DNA of 64,000 nucleotides from Mycolicibacterium sphagni (GCF_002250655.1 NZ_NOZR01000020.1:61845-125844); one strand, 5' to 3'. Shown: positions 25,811 through 35,118, counted from the first letter of the stretch. Program-made: numbers and translations. The notes: a model not told the origin generated them from the letters alone.

Positions 25811-27591
25811 GTCAGGTCCAGGCCTTCGAGGTCACCCGATGCGAGCCAGCCCTGCAGCAATTCCCGGTATGCGAAGAAGTCGCCGAAACCTCGCCCGAAG
25901 TTGGTATCCCGTGCGCGTATGCCACCGGGGTCGCCCTCGTTGTTGAGGCGTGACGGAGTGCACGCCGACAAGACAGCGCTGGGATCGACGTAGGTGTCCA
26001 CGATCTGCTGGATCCAATCGGCCTCCGCGGCGGGGTTGATGTCGAACACCCGGACGCCCCGTTCCTCGAGCACCGCCACGAGACCCGCGACGAATTCGGC
26101 GCCGAATTCGGCGAGCTGGGTGTAGTTGACCGTCACCACCGACTGTTGGCCCGGGGCGGGCATGACGAACATGTTGGGGAACCCGTGGCTTGTCATGCCG
26201 AACAGAGTGGCGGCGCCGTCGGCCCATTTGCCGGCGAGGGAGATGCCGCCTCGTCCGATGACGTTGTGGCCGATGCGGCGAGGCAGCGGGGTGACCTCCG
26301 CTTCAAATCCGGTGGCGTACACGATGCCGTCCACCTCGTACTGCTGTCCGCCGACCACGGGGCCCTGTTCGGTGATCCGCTCGATGCCGGCAGGACAGTC
26401 GATGAGCGTGACATTGTCGCGGTTGAAGGCGTCGAAATACTCGTCGTGGAAGCAGGGTCGCTTGCAGAGATAGCGGTAGTACGGCTTGAGTGCCGCGGCG
26501 ACGTCGGGTTTATGGACCAGCTCATCGATCCGTTGCCGGTGCTGCTCCATGATCCCGAAGTCAAGTTCCTCTGCGGCCCGCATGAACTCTTCGGTGCTCA
26601 TGCCCTTGTGCCGCGGCGGATTCTGGACCGCGGCGTAGTGGCGGGTCCAACCGTCGTCGGTGAGATCCTCATCGACGGGCCGACCCAACATGATCGATTG
26701 GAAGTTGTCCATCCGCGCCTTCTGCCATCCCGGCTGCAGCCCCTCGGCGAACGAATCATCGGTAGGTCGGTTGCCCCGAACCCCGATCGCGGATGGGGTG
26801 CGCTGGAAAACGTAGACGTGCTTGGCCGCCTCGGCGAGCGGCGGCAGGCACTGCAGGCCGCTTGCTCCCGTTCCGATCAGCGCCACGACTCTGTCGCCGA
26901 GATTGGTCAGCGCTTGGCCTGGACTACCGCCGGTGAAGTCGTAATCCCATCGCGCAGTATGGAATGCAGGACCTGCGAACTCGTCCATTCCCGGGATGGC
27001 CGGAAGCTTCATCAGGTTGAGGATGCCCGCAGCCAGTATGTAATAGCGGCACGACAGGACATCACCGCGGTCGGTGTGAACCGTCCAACGACCCGCGTCT
27101 TCATCCCAGATCGCCTGGGTGACACCGGTGTGGAACAAGGCATCGGAGCCGAGGTCGAAGCGATCGGCGACCGCCTGAAGATGCAGCCGGATTTCCTCGC
27201 CGTAGGCGTAGCGCCGGCTGGGAATGTAGTCGAGTTCTTCGAGCATCGGTAGGTACTGGTAGGACTCCACATCGCACATCACGCCCGGGTAGCGATTCCA
27301 ATACCAGGTCCCGCCGATGCCGCCGGCTTGGTCGACAATCCTGATACGCCGTACGCCCGCCTTGCGCAGATGTGCGCCTGCCAGAAGGCCAGCTATGCCG
27401 CCGCCGACGATCACCACATCGGGATCGTCGGTGATGCCCTCGCGCGCGGTGTACGCCGTGAACGGGTCGACCCGATAGCCGGCGACGTACTCGTCATGAT
27501 TCAGATCGCGGATGGCGGTACGGCCCGCAACGAGACGCTTGTCGCGCTCCGCACGGTACTTCGCGTGCACGACTTGGGGGTCGAAGGCCAT
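25807..27591 (-). CDS. Type I Baeyer-Villiger monooxygenase
   Basis: The 594-residue flavoprotein contains two dinucleotide motifs: GGGIAG at 63-68 for FAD and GTGASG at about 240-245 for NADPH. The Baeyer-Villiger fingerprint FAGPAFHTARW (FxGxxxHxxxW) is at about 205-215. It should insert oxygen next to a ketone to give an ester or lactone. A GGGAG ribosome-binding site precedes the ATG at 27591. The 27-bp operator lies 34 bases upstream, linking it to the TetR at 9347-9898. The SDR and amidohydrolase downstream would supply the ketone and open the lactone. Confidence 0.93.
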   Translation of the reverse strand: MAFDPQVVHAKYRAERDKRLVAGRTAIRDLNHDEYVAGYRVDPFTAYTAREGITDDPDVVIVGGGIAGLLAGAHLRKAGVRRIRIVDQAGGIGGTWYWNRYPGVMCDVESYQYLPMLEELDYIPSRRYAYGEEIRLHLQAVADRFDLGSDALFHTGVTQAIWDEDAGRWTVHTDRGDVLSCRYYILAAGILNLMKLPAIPGMDEFAGPAFHTARWDYDFTGGSPGQALTNLGDRVVALIGTGASGLQCLPPLAEAAKHVYVFQRTPSAIGVRGNRPTDDSFAEGLQPGWQKARMDNFQSIMLGRPVDEDLTDDGWTRHYAAVQNPPRHKGMSTEEFMRAAEELDFGIMEQHRQRIDELVHKPDVAAALKPYYRYLCKRPCFHDEYFDAFNRDNVTLIDCPAGIERITEQGPVVGGQQYEVDGIVYATGFEAEVTPLPRRIGHNVIGRGGISLAGKWADGAATLFGMTSHGFPNMFVMPAPGQQSVVTVNYTQLAEFGAEFVAGLVAVLEERGVRVFDINPAAEADWIQQIVDTYVDPSAVLSACTPSRLNNEGDPGGIRARDTNFGRGFGDFFAYRELLQGWLASGDLEGLDLT

Positions 27592-27625
27592 GGGTCTCCC
27601 TACGTGAACGGTATGCCGTACACAT

Positions 27626-27652
27626 GTTACAAAACATATGCCAGATGTAAAC
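27626..27652. promoter_or_regulatory. 27-bp operator, copy 3 (GTTACA-N14-TGTAAAC)
   Basis: GTTACA (27626-27631) and TGTAAAC (27646-27652) match the site at 9261-9287 in arm sequence and spacing, 18.3 kb away. The position in the monooxygenase promoter fits repression by the TetR encoded at 9347-9898. Confidence 0.75.
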
Positions 27653-27879
27653 TACCTTCACAAACATCGAACGCCGCCCATGTCTGCCGATCGGTCTGTC
27701 AGAAGCACGCGAAATAGCCCATTCGCTCACAGGATCAGCGATGGCACTTGTCGATATCGCTGTCCAGGATCCGGTTGGCGCGCCACGCGCACCGGCTGTC
27801 GACAGAGGATCGCACTCATTCTTGGGTTTACGCCTGGCAGGATCTGTGTAGCATCGCGGCCTCGCTGATAGGCGCGCCC

Positions 27880-28179
27880 GGGACCGAAGGCGAGGTCATC
27901 CACATGGCCGACACCCGGCCTGTGCGCGGACGAGGGCAAGAGGAGTTGCTCGCTGACGGCGCCACGGAGATCCACGGTTCACTTCCCATCAACACCGACG
28001 GCGGCGGGATCGCTAACGGTGAGCCCATCGGCGCGTCTGGACTGCGCGAGGTTCACGAATTGCTACGCCAACTGCGAGGACGGGCCGGTCAGCGCCAGGT
28101 TCCGACACAGTCGCGGGTGGGCATCGCCCAGGTGTTCGGCGCGCCCGGTACAACCTCGGCGACCATCCTCTCGCTGTAG
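27880..28179 (+). pseudogene. Truncated, frameshifted duplicate of the DUF35-linked thiolase
   Basis: About 100 codons match the C-terminus of the thiolase at 21166-22320: EVIHMA, LLADGATEI, GSLPINTDGG, IANGEPIGASGLRE, and the end GAPGTTSATILSL. Near 27910-27940 the reading frame differs from the parent by a compensating +1/-1 shift, turning ETGLCADGEQE into DTRPVRGRGQE. The N-terminal three quarters, including the Cys, are absent. Residual identity is high, so the duplication is fairly recent. It lies between the monooxygenase promoter and the small genes at 28.3 kb. Confidence 0.85.
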
Positions 28180-28324
28180 CGATAGCCGGTTGATAACGTG
28201 ACCTGCGCCACAGGCCACAGCATGCCCGTCCGATCTCACGGTAACGAAAGCGCAAAGCTACTAGTTAATCTAACTTTCGAACTCTAAGGTCGGTCTCAGG
28301 TACTTGTTGGAGATCGGAGCTACG

Positions 28325-28408
28325 GTGATCGAGTTGGGCAAAGTCGTATACGTCGCTTTCTTCGTAGTTGCGGCACTCTGGCTTTGCCTCACAGCTGAAA
28401 GCGAATAG
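28325..28408 (+). CDS. Very small predicted membrane peptide (27 aa)
   Basis: A GTG-initiated frame encodes 27 residues, with a hydrophobic stretch VVYVAFFVVAALWLCL flanked by charged ends. That is the profile of a single-pass small membrane protein. It is followed 32 bases later by another small gene on the same strand. No family is recognised, and coding status rests on composition and position only. Confidence 0.4.
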   Translation: MIELGKVVYVAFFVVAALWLCLTAESE

Positions 28409-28440
28409 CACGCACTTGAGAGAGTGAGCGGGGACCATCG

Positions 28441-28602
28441 ATGAGCGAATCCATGATTACTTCGGTCGACCTGATCCGCTATGCGATTGCCGACCAAGTT
28501 CGCGAGCTAGGTGGAGACGCAGACAAGATCGATCAGATCGCAATGTCGGCCGCGTACGCCATTTACATTGGCATGGCCGCCGACACCGTCCGGCCTCGAT
28601 AG
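28441..28602 (+). CDS. Small hypothetical protein (53 aa)
   Basis: The ATG at 28441 follows GGGGA at a suitable distance and opens a 53-residue frame predicted to be helical and amphipathic (VDLIRYAIADQVRELGGDAD, then AMSAAYAIYIGMAADT). I do not recognise the family. It is downstream of the 27-residue frame and convergent with the CocE-type gene. Confidence 0.5.
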   Translation: MSESMITSVDLIRYAIADQVRELGGDADKIDQIAMSAAYAIYIGMAADTVRPR

Positions 28603-28628
28603 CGCTCCGTCATCCTCGTGCTCGGGCT

Positions 28629-30515
28629 CTAGCCCCGCAGCGGAAATTCATCTGATCCCCTATCTCCCGCCGGAATAACCGGCAGCACCACAGCCGACGG
28701 GTGGTTCGCGTCGTGCAGGATGGTTTGCGTCGCGGGCACGGTCGTCGCGTTCTGCCCGAACGGTTCACCGGTATTCGGGTTGGGGGCGAACTGCGGATAA
28801 TCGCTGCTGGAGATCTCCAGTCGGATCCGGTCGCCTGCGCGGAACAGATAGCTCGTCGGCCAGATCGCGATGTGGTACTCGTACGGCTGGTTCGGAACGC
28901 CCGGCCTCGGTGCGGACAAGGAGTCTCGAAATGCCGTGCGCAGGATGCCGTTGTTGAGGTTGATCGCGTCGCCGTCAGGCTTGACGACGATCAGCTTCGC
29001 GGAGAAGTCGGTGTCGACCGCCGACGACGACGCCCACAGGTCGACGGTCGCCGGTCCCGTCACCTCGGTGTCGGTCGGAAGCGGGTCGCTGCTGTAGACC
29101 AGGACGTCGGAACGCTGCTCGACCGGCGTCTGATCGTAGGGTCCCTGCGGGCCGGATTGGGCACCGCAACACGAATGCCCGCCCACGCTCGGTGCGGGGT
29201 CGGTCGGGTCGTAGAGGTAGCGATCAGGCGCTTGGTCGGCCTGGGGTGTTGTCGAACTCAATGTGCCGGTGCGCGAATCCATCTGGCCGGCTCCGGACAG
29301 GAAATAGCTTCTCCACTGCGTGTGGGGCAGCGGCCAGCTGTCCGCCGACTTCCACTTGTTGGCGCCCATCAAGAAGTAGTCCACCCGCGGCGTGCCCGCC
29401 GCATGGTTGTCAACGCCCTTGAGGAAGTGGTCGTACCAGGCCAGCATCAGCTGGTTGATCGGACTCTCCCCCCCGCTGCCGATATCCTTCAGCAGGGGAG
29501 CGGGTTCGGAACCCGACCGGCCCCAGTCCACGTGGTCCCACGGGCCGATGACGAGTCGTTGGTTGGTCCGGGCCTGCTGTGTCCCAGCCGAATTCACCAT
29601 CCCGCTGAAGTTCTCGATGCCGCCGGCGAGGAACGCGTCATACCAACCCTCGACGTCGAGCACCGGCACCCGGACCGCCGGGTAGCGATCGCGGATGCTC
29701 CACTGCCGCCAGAACTCGTCACGTGACGAATGCGCGATCCAGTCGAAATACCACGGCGCCACTGCCGGATTGGCGGGTTGCAACACCGGCAACGAGCGGT
29801 ACGGCCGGAAGTCGAGCCAACGGGTGGGGTCGGCTCCAGCGGCCGTCAGTGCCGCTGCGGTGACGTCGTCGCGGCGGTTGGTCGCGGCAGTGGTGGCCAG
29901 CCCGATCGCCCAGGGCAGCACGAACGCCAGGCGGAACTCGCCGCCCTCGTACATCCAGCCGTCGTAATAGTCCGACGCGGTGTTGGCCGGCACGATGGTG
30001 ACCAAATGCGGCGGCGTGCTCGTCGCGGCCAGCCACTGGGTCGCGCCGACATACGACGAGCCGTACATGCCGACCTTGCCGTTTGATCCTGGCAGTGCCG
30101 CCGCCCACTCTACCGAGTCATAGCCGTCGTCGCGGTCATGGGTGAACTCGCTGAAGGTCCCCTCCGACGTGCCTTGCCCCCGAACATCTTGAATGACAAC
30201 GAGATAGCAATGCGATGCAAACCAGTCGGGGGACTGGTAGCGCGACGGCTGGACCTGCGCGCCGGTCTTGCCGTACTGGGTGCGCATCAGGATCACCGGA
30301 ACGGCGTCGGAGGTGTCCGGCCGGTAGACGTCGGCGCGAAGCACCGTGCCGTCGCGCATCCGTGCCGCCACGTCGGTTTGCTTGCTGACCCCGCACGGGC
30401 CCCGGCCACTCGACGGCGGCCAGGGCGAGTCCGCGACCGGCGGGCGTGGTGAACCGCACGCCGTCAGTACGAGTGCCAGCGCCATGATGACCGCCAGAAC
30501 CCGTGTCGTCGGCAC
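28629..30515 (-). CDS. CocE/NonD-family alpha/beta hydrolase, probable lipoprotein
   Basis: The protein has 628 residues. The GTG at 30515, two bases after the upstream stop, gives a clean lipoprotein signal with lipobox LTAC (Cys20); a GTG at 30545 would extend it into the upstream gene. The nucleophile elbow is GSSYVG (Ser154). The C-terminal jelly-roll X-Pro dipeptidyl-peptidase-like domain includes TVDLWASSSAVDTDFSAKL. CocE-type enzymes hydrolyse esters or amides, and here it would be anchored outside the cytoplasmic membrane. It is probably co-transcribed with the membrane protein upstream. Confidence 0.88.
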   Translation of the reverse strand: MPTTRVLAVIMALALVLTACGSPRPPVADSPWPPSSGRGPCGVSKQTDVAARMRDGTVLRADVYRPDTSDAVPVILMRTQYGKTGAQVQPSRYQSPDWFASHCYLVVIQDVRGQGTSEGTFSEFTHDRDDGYDSVEWAAALPGSNGKVGMYGSSYVGATQWLAATSTPPHLVTIVPANTASDYYDGWMYEGGEFRLAFVLPWAIGLATTAATNRRDDVTAAALTAAGADPTRWLDFRPYRSLPVLQPANPAVAPWYFDWIAHSSRDEFWRQWSIRDRYPAVRVPVLDVEGWYDAFLAGGIENFSGMVNSAGTQQARTNQRLVIGPWDHVDWGRSGSEPAPLLKDIGSGGESPINQLMLAWYDHFLKGVDNHAAGTPRVDYFLMGANKWKSADSWPLPHTQWRSYFLSGAGQMDSRTGTLSSTTPQADQAPDRYLYDPTDPAPSVGGHSCCGAQSGPQGPYDQTPVEQRSDVLVYSSDPLPTDTEVTGPATVDLWASSSAVDTDFSAKLIVVKPDGDAINLNNGILRTAFRDSLSAPRPGVPNQPYEYHIAIWPTSYLFRAGDRIRLEISSSDYPQFAPNPNTGEPFGQNATTVPATQTILHDANHPSAVVLPVIPAGDRGSDEFPLRG

Positions 30516-30517
30516 CC

Positions 30518-32890
30518 TCAGATCATCTCTCTTGCGGTGAGCCACCGCATGATCGGCCAGCCGGCGAACACCGGCAGCCAGCAGGTCAGCACCCGGTAGA
30601 GCAGCACTGCGGGCACGCCGACGGCGGCGGGCACCCCGAAGGCGGCCAGTCCACCGATCAGGGCGGCTTCCACCGCGCCGACGCCGCCGGGGGTCGGTGC
30701 GGCCGACGCGAGGGTGCCGCCGACCATGGTGACGATGGTGACCGTGACGAAGGTGGTGTCGCCGCCGAAGGCCTCGATACTAGCCCACAGTACCAGCGCC
30801 TGCCCGAGAGTTGTTGTGGCACAGCCAAGTACGATGATCGCCAGGCGCTTGGGCTCGCGAATCAGCTCGAGCAGCTCGGTGCCGACCTCCTGGATCCTGG
30901 GGCGGACCGCCGTGCCGAGCCACCGGCGCGCCCGAGGTACCAACAGGAAGGTGCCGAGCATGCCCAGTGCGACGCCGCCGATCAGATAGAGCATCGTGGT
31001 GCTCGGCACGAAATGGGACAGGTCGGCGGTGGCGCCGGCGGCGACGCTGAAGAAGATCAGCAGGGTCACGTGGGTGATCACTTGGACGGCCTGCTGCAGC
31101 GCGACCGCCGCGGTGGCCCGCAGCGCGCCGAGCCCGCCCTTCTGCAGGAAGCGCGTGCTCAACGCCAGCCCGCCGACGCCGGCCGGTGTGGTGGTCGCGG
31201 CAAAGGTGTTGGCGAACTGCATGATGACCAGGTTGCGGAAGCTGACAAACCCGGACGCGCACGCCCACAATGCCGCTGCCGCACCGATATACGTCAGCGC
31301 GGACACCGCAAGCCCGAGCAGCGCCCACCACCAGTTCGCGTTGCGCAACTCGCTGAAGAACGTGGGCACGGTGCTGATGAACGGATAGGCGACGTAGACC
31401 AGTGCGACCAGCAGCACCAGCTGGATGACCTGCTTGCGGGTGAACCGGGTGATGGTCTCGGTCTTGATCTCGTCGGCCCCGGTCTGCCGCTTGACCTCGT
31501 CGCGCGCCGCGGCCATGACACCCTTGGGATCGTTGACCGACTTACGAATTCGTGCCGGGACCGCTGCCCTGGTGAGGCGCCGAGACGCCTTGAGGACGGC
31601 TTCCTTCCCGAGCGTGTCGACGGCGGCCCGGACAGCCGAGTCGGCGCCGAACCGATCGGTCGTCGACACCAGGAGTTGGGCGATGTCGGACTGGAGTTGT
31701 TCGTCGGTCGCCCCGTACTCCGAGTTGCCGAAGCCCCCGAACAACACCTTGCCACCGTCGGCGCTCATCTCCTTGAAACGCAGGTCGCCGTGGGCGATCT
31801 GGTGATGATGCAGCACACCCAGCGACCCCCAGATCGCCGTCACCAGAGCCTCGTCGGAGGACGCCCCGATCGGGACACCGACCGACGGGGTGTGCGCATA
31901 CAGCGTCCACCCCCGCTCCAGTGCCGCGACGGCCATCGTGGTGGTGTTGGACACCCCGAGATCGCAGACGGCGATCGTCATCAAGGCGCGGTGTTCGACG
32001 GCGCGGCGCATCGAAGCCTGCAGTGGCGCGGTTTCGGCGTCACGCAAGATCAGCCACCGCCAGAACTGGCGCAGCGCACCGCCGCTGCGCAGATTGGGCC
32101 CGTACATCTCGACGACCACGCGTGAGCCGGCGTCGTCGGCTGCCGACAACTCCAGCGGTCCGGCCGCGGCCGGGCGCACCACCGTCAGCGAGGTCACCAG
32201 GAATTCCCTGCGGGACAACGCCCGCACCGCCCCGTCGAGGGGGACTTCCAGACCCGGGGTGCCCACCACCCATACCGTCAGCGCGCCGACGAACCAGCCG
32301 ACGGACAGCCCGAGGAGTGAACGCGCCGGGACCACCGCACTGACCACCAGGTGTATCGGCACGAACGCCAGCAGCAGTGTCCACCACCACCGGCGCCAGC
32401 GCGCTGGCAGCCACGGACCGCACACGGTCAGAACGGCAGCCAGCATCGCGATCCAGCGGGGGTCGTCGAGGAACTGCGACAGGGTGGTCGACAGCCGCTC
32501 GGACAGATCGAAGTGCCACCGTGGGGCAGCGATCCCGTTGCCGGTGATCGACAGTGAGAACACGGCGAGGAACCCGGCTGCCGCGTAGGCGGCGAACAGC
32601 TTCCACTGCCGCGCGGCGATCAGTCCGATCAGGATCACGAACGGCAGCGCCAGGATCGCCACGCCGTAGGCCAGGTAGACCAGGTTGGATTGCGTTGGGG
32701 TGAGCACCCCGACGATCCGCGACACCGATTTCTCCAGACCGACCCAGTCGTTGCGGGTGATCAGTGAGCTGGTGATGATGATCGCCAGGAAGACCGTCGC
32801 GAGCCCGAGCCGGACGATGTCGTTGGTCCGGCGGGTCAGCGGGAGCAGCACGTTGCCGGAAACGACAACCTCGCGCCCGTCGACTCGCAT
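30518..32890 (-). CDS. Large YbhN/MprF-flippase-like membrane protein with pseudokinase-like centre
   Basis: The 790-residue protein has about six N-terminal membrane segments (to about residue 215). A soluble middle (about 230-470) follows, then a C-terminal LPG_synthase_TM/UPF0104-type bundle with FANTFAATTTPAGVGGLAL and SAAPTPGGVGAVEAALIGGL. The middle contains HHHQIAHGDLRFKEM and VLFGGFGNSEYG, then SDIAQLLV. This looks like a kinase HxD/DFG region in which the DFG aspartate is Gly. A role in envelope lipid or glycan transport is inferred from the family. Confidence 0.8.
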   Translation of the reverse strand: MRVDGREVVVSGNVLLPLTRRTNDIVRLGLATVFLAIIITSSLITRNDWVGLEKSVSRIVGVLTPTQSNLVYLAYGVAILALPFVILIGLIAARQWKLFAAYAAAGFLAVFSLSITGNGIAAPRWHFDLSERLSTTLSQFLDDPRWIAMLAAVLTVCGPWLPARWRRWWWTLLLAFVPIHLVVSAVVPARSLLGLSVGWFVGALTVWVVGTPGLEVPLDGAVRALSRREFLVTSLTVVRPAAAGPLELSAADDAGSRVVVEMYGPNLRSGGALRQFWRWLILRDAETAPLQASMRRAVEHRALMTIAVCDLGVSNTTTMAVAALERGWTLYAHTPSVGVPIGASSDEALVTAIWGSLGVLHHHQIAHGDLRFKEMSADGGKVLFGGFGNSEYGATDEQLQSDIAQLLVSTTDRFGADSAVRAAVDTLGKEAVLKASRRLTRAAVPARIRKSVNDPKGVMAAARDEVKRQTGADEIKTETITRFTRKQVIQLVLLVALVYVAYPFISTVPTFFSELRNANWWWALLGLAVSALTYIGAAAALWACASGFVSFRNLVIMQFANTFAATTTPAGVGGLALSTRFLQKGGLGALRATAAVALQQAVQVITHVTLLIFFSVAAGATADLSHFVPSTTMLYLIGGVALGMLGTFLLVPRARRWLGTAVRPRIQEVGTELLELIREPKRLAIIVLGCATTTLGQALVLWASIEAFGGDTTFVTVTIVTMVGGTLASAAPTPGGVGAVEAALIGGLAAFGVPAAVGVPAVLLYRVLTCWLPVFAGWPIMRWLTAREMI

Positions 32891-32953
32891 CGCTGAAACT
32901 TATCCCGAGTTGCCGCGCGAACGCCTTATTGGTGGCTCGGACGCGGTTACCCG

Positions 32954-33499
32954 TCAGACGAAGCCGATGTATCCCAGCAGGGCGGCGGCGCCCACCACGA
33001 TCAGCGGGTTGGTCTTGGTCCGCACGAAGATCAGCGTCGCGATACCGGTGACCAGGTAGGCCCGCCAGTCGTGGTCGGCGGCCTTGCTCATGACCAGTGA
33101 ACTGGCCAGGATCAGTCCCACGGTCAACGGGGCGAAGCCCTTTTCGACCGCGTAGCGCCACTTGGATTTCTGGGCCTTCTGCCAGGACAGGGTGATCAGG
33201 TACATCAGGGTGGCCGCGGGCACCACCATTGCCACCGTGGCCAGTACACCGCCGACGATGCCGCCGGCGACCCCGGCCACACCAAGGCCGGCCGCGTAAC
33301 CGACGAGCGCCACGATCAGGATGCTCGGCCCCGGCGCGGCCTGGGAGATCGAAAAGATATCGGCGAATTGAGAGTTGGTCAACCAGTGGTGACCGGTCAC
33401 CGCCTGCAGGTGCATATCGGGCAGCACGGTGTTGCCGCCGCCGATCGACAGCAGCGACAGCGAGCCGAACATGCCGATGAGCGCCAGGAAGGTCTTCAT
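32954..33499 (-). CDS. Chromate-transporter-family protein, half 2
   Basis: The 181-residue membrane protein starts at the ATG at 33499, which overlaps the stop of half 1 (ATGA). It contains SLLSIGGGNTVLPDMH and ISQAAPGPSILIVALVGYAA, the family signature repeated in each half of ChrA. As a short-chain family member it works as a pair with the upstream gene. Family members export chromate or related anions; the native substrate is uncertain. Confidence 0.85.
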   Translation of the reverse strand: MKTFLALIGMFGSLSLLSIGGGNTVLPDMHLQAVTGHHWLTNSQFADIFSISQAAPGPSILIVALVGYAAGLGVAGVAGGIVGGVLATVAMVVPAATLMYLITLSWQKAQKSKWRYAVEKGFAPLTVGLILASSLVMSKAADHDWRAYLVTGIATLIFVRTKTNPLIVVGAAALLGYIGFV

Positions 33500-34065
33500 G
33501 CCGCGACCGGCTTCTTCCTGGGCCAGGCCCAGATCAAGCTCAGCGGCGCGAGGATCGCCAGCGTCTCCAGCAGCGGCCAGCGCACCAGGCCGTTGAGAAT
33601 GAAGCTGGCCAGGAAGAAGGCGATCGGCATCAGGCCTTTGAGGCACTTCTGGCCGGTTTGGATCACCATCGCCAGGGTCAGCGCGACCGCGGCCGCTGAG
33701 GCGCCGTGCAGCGCGCCCTTGACCGCGGGCACTTCCTTGAACGTGAAGTAGATGAAGCCCAGCGTGAGAACGATCGCGACGGGCACCAGGCACAACCCGA
33801 TCAGGGCCGCGATAGCGCCCGCAAGACCCCTCATCTTGGTTCCGACGAAGACCGCCAGGTTCACCTGATTGGCGCCGGGCACGATCCGGCACATCGTCAT
33901 GGCGCTGAGGAACTCTTCCTCGCCCAGCCACTTCTTACGGACGACGACGATCTCCCGCGACCACGCTCCCAGCCCGCCCCCGAATGACGCCACCGCGACG
34001 TGGTTGAACGTGCGGGCGACCTCTAGAAGAGAGGCCTTCTGCAGGGTTGGGCCGGGCTCACTCAT
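33496..34065 (-). CDS. Chromate-transporter-family protein, half 1
   Basis: The 189-residue protein starts at the ATG at 34065, which overlaps the PLD-like gene by eight bases. It contains VAVASFGGGLGAWSREIVVV and SAMTMCRIVPGANQVNLAVF, then four or five hydrophobic segments. It is the N-terminal-type half of a bipartite ChrA transporter, followed immediately by the second half. Confidence 0.87.
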   Translation of the reverse strand: MSEPGPTLQKASLLEVARTFNHVAVASFGGGLGAWSREIVVVRKKWLGEEEFLSAMTMCRIVPGANQVNLAVFVGTKMRGLAGAIAALIGLCLVPVAIVLTLGFIYFTFKEVPAVKGALHGASAAAVALTLAMVIQTGQKCLKGLMPIAFFLASFILNGLVRWPLLETLAILAPLSLIWAWPRKKPVAA

Positions 34066-35047
34066 GAACCAGATCGTGGTCGTGTGGGAACTCGTCCTCC
34101 GCGGGACGGTTCTGCTCGAGGGGGTCCGGCGGGTCGTAGTGGTGCGAAATCTCCCAGTCGCTTTGGAAGACCTGGCCCAGCCGCGCCACGACATCGGGGT
34201 CGTCGGTGGTGATGCCGAGTTCGCGGCGGAGGTCGAACGCGCTGCGGTCGATGTTCATCGATCCGACGAGAACGCTCGAGTCGTCGACGATGAGCAACTT
34301 GGCGTGCACGCGCAGATTCTTCTGCTTGCGCACCTTGACCCCGAGCCGGCGCAGGGTCCGCAGCGAGGCGAAGGTGTCGAGGATGTCCCACTCGCTGATG
34401 CCGTGCTTACCGCCGCAGAGCACCTTTACCTTCACACCGCGATGAGCGGCCGCAGCGATGTGGTCGAGGATGACCGCGTCCACGTACTTGGGGTGCTGGA
34501 TGTAGAGGCGGCGCTGGGCGGTGTCGATGAAACGCGCCATGTGGTAACGGGAATTCGAGTTGCTCCACAGCAGCCCCTCATATGAGGGAGGGGTGAAGTC
34601 GCGATGCTCCCAGTCGGCGTTGAACACGTCGACGATCTGTGCCACGTGCTGGGGGTCATGGGTGATGATCCCGTAGTCGCGGGTGAGGGTGAAGTACTTG
34701 ATCATCAGGTTGAAGGTGGCGACCATCGCCGCACTTTCGTCGACGACGATCGACTTCTCATGTGTCACATAGAATTTGGGACTGGACCACTGAACGTCGA
34801 TACCGGCGCTTTTGAACGCCTCATAGCTCTCGTCGTTCGCCCGGTCGCCACCGGACCGTTGCGGGTTCAGCATGATCCGAACGTCGACTCCGGCCTTCTT
34901 CCGGTCGATCGCCGCTTCCATCAGGCCGGGTTCGGTGAAAGTGAATTGCTTTATCAGGAGCGAGCTTTGCGCGCTCATGATGAAATCGTGGACCGGGTCC
35001 AAACCGTCGTCGGGCTCGACGATTACGCGCGGGGCGTTAGCAGGCAT
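34058..35047 (-). CDS. Phospholipase-D-like / cardiolipin-synthase-like protein
   Basis: The 329-residue protein has two HKD motifs: VTHEKSIVVDES (His96, Lys98, Asp103) and RVHAKLLIVDDS followed by LVGSMNIDRSAFDLRRELG. Both halves of the PLD active site are therefore present. It has no signal peptide or membrane segment. It may transfer phosphatidyl groups or hydrolyse a phosphodiester. It overlaps the chromate-family gene downstream. Confidence 0.87.
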   Translation of the reverse strand: MPANAPRVIVEPDDGLDPVHDFIMSAQSSLLIKQFTFTEPGLMEAAIDRKKAGVDVRIMLNPQRSGGDRANDESYEAFKSAGIDVQWSSPKFYVTHEKSIVVDESAAMVATFNLMIKYFTLTRDYGIITHDPQHVAQIVDVFNADWEHRDFTPPSYEGLLWSNSNSRYHMARFIDTAQRRLYIQHPKYVDAVILDHIAAAAHRGVKVKVLCGGKHGISEWDILDTFASLRTLRRLGVKVRKQKNLRVHAKLLIVDDSSVLVGSMNIDRSAFDLRRELGITTDDPDVVARLGQVFQSDWEISHHYDPPDPLEQNRPAEDEFPHDHDLVHE

Positions 35048-35118
35048 AGGTTTCGGATGCTAGCACCAGAACCCCCTCGGCACTTTGCCGCAGGGTGAAT
35101 GTTGGACATGCGTCGCGA

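Noticed and set aside
28270..28497. Minus-strand frame of 75 codons
   Set aside because: No ribosome-binding site and Ser/Thr-rich random composition; the opposite strand has two more plausible small frames.
30503..32125. Plus-strand frame of 540 codons
   Set aside because: Antisense to the YbhN-like membrane protein; its translation is rich in Arg, Gln and Asp without motifs.
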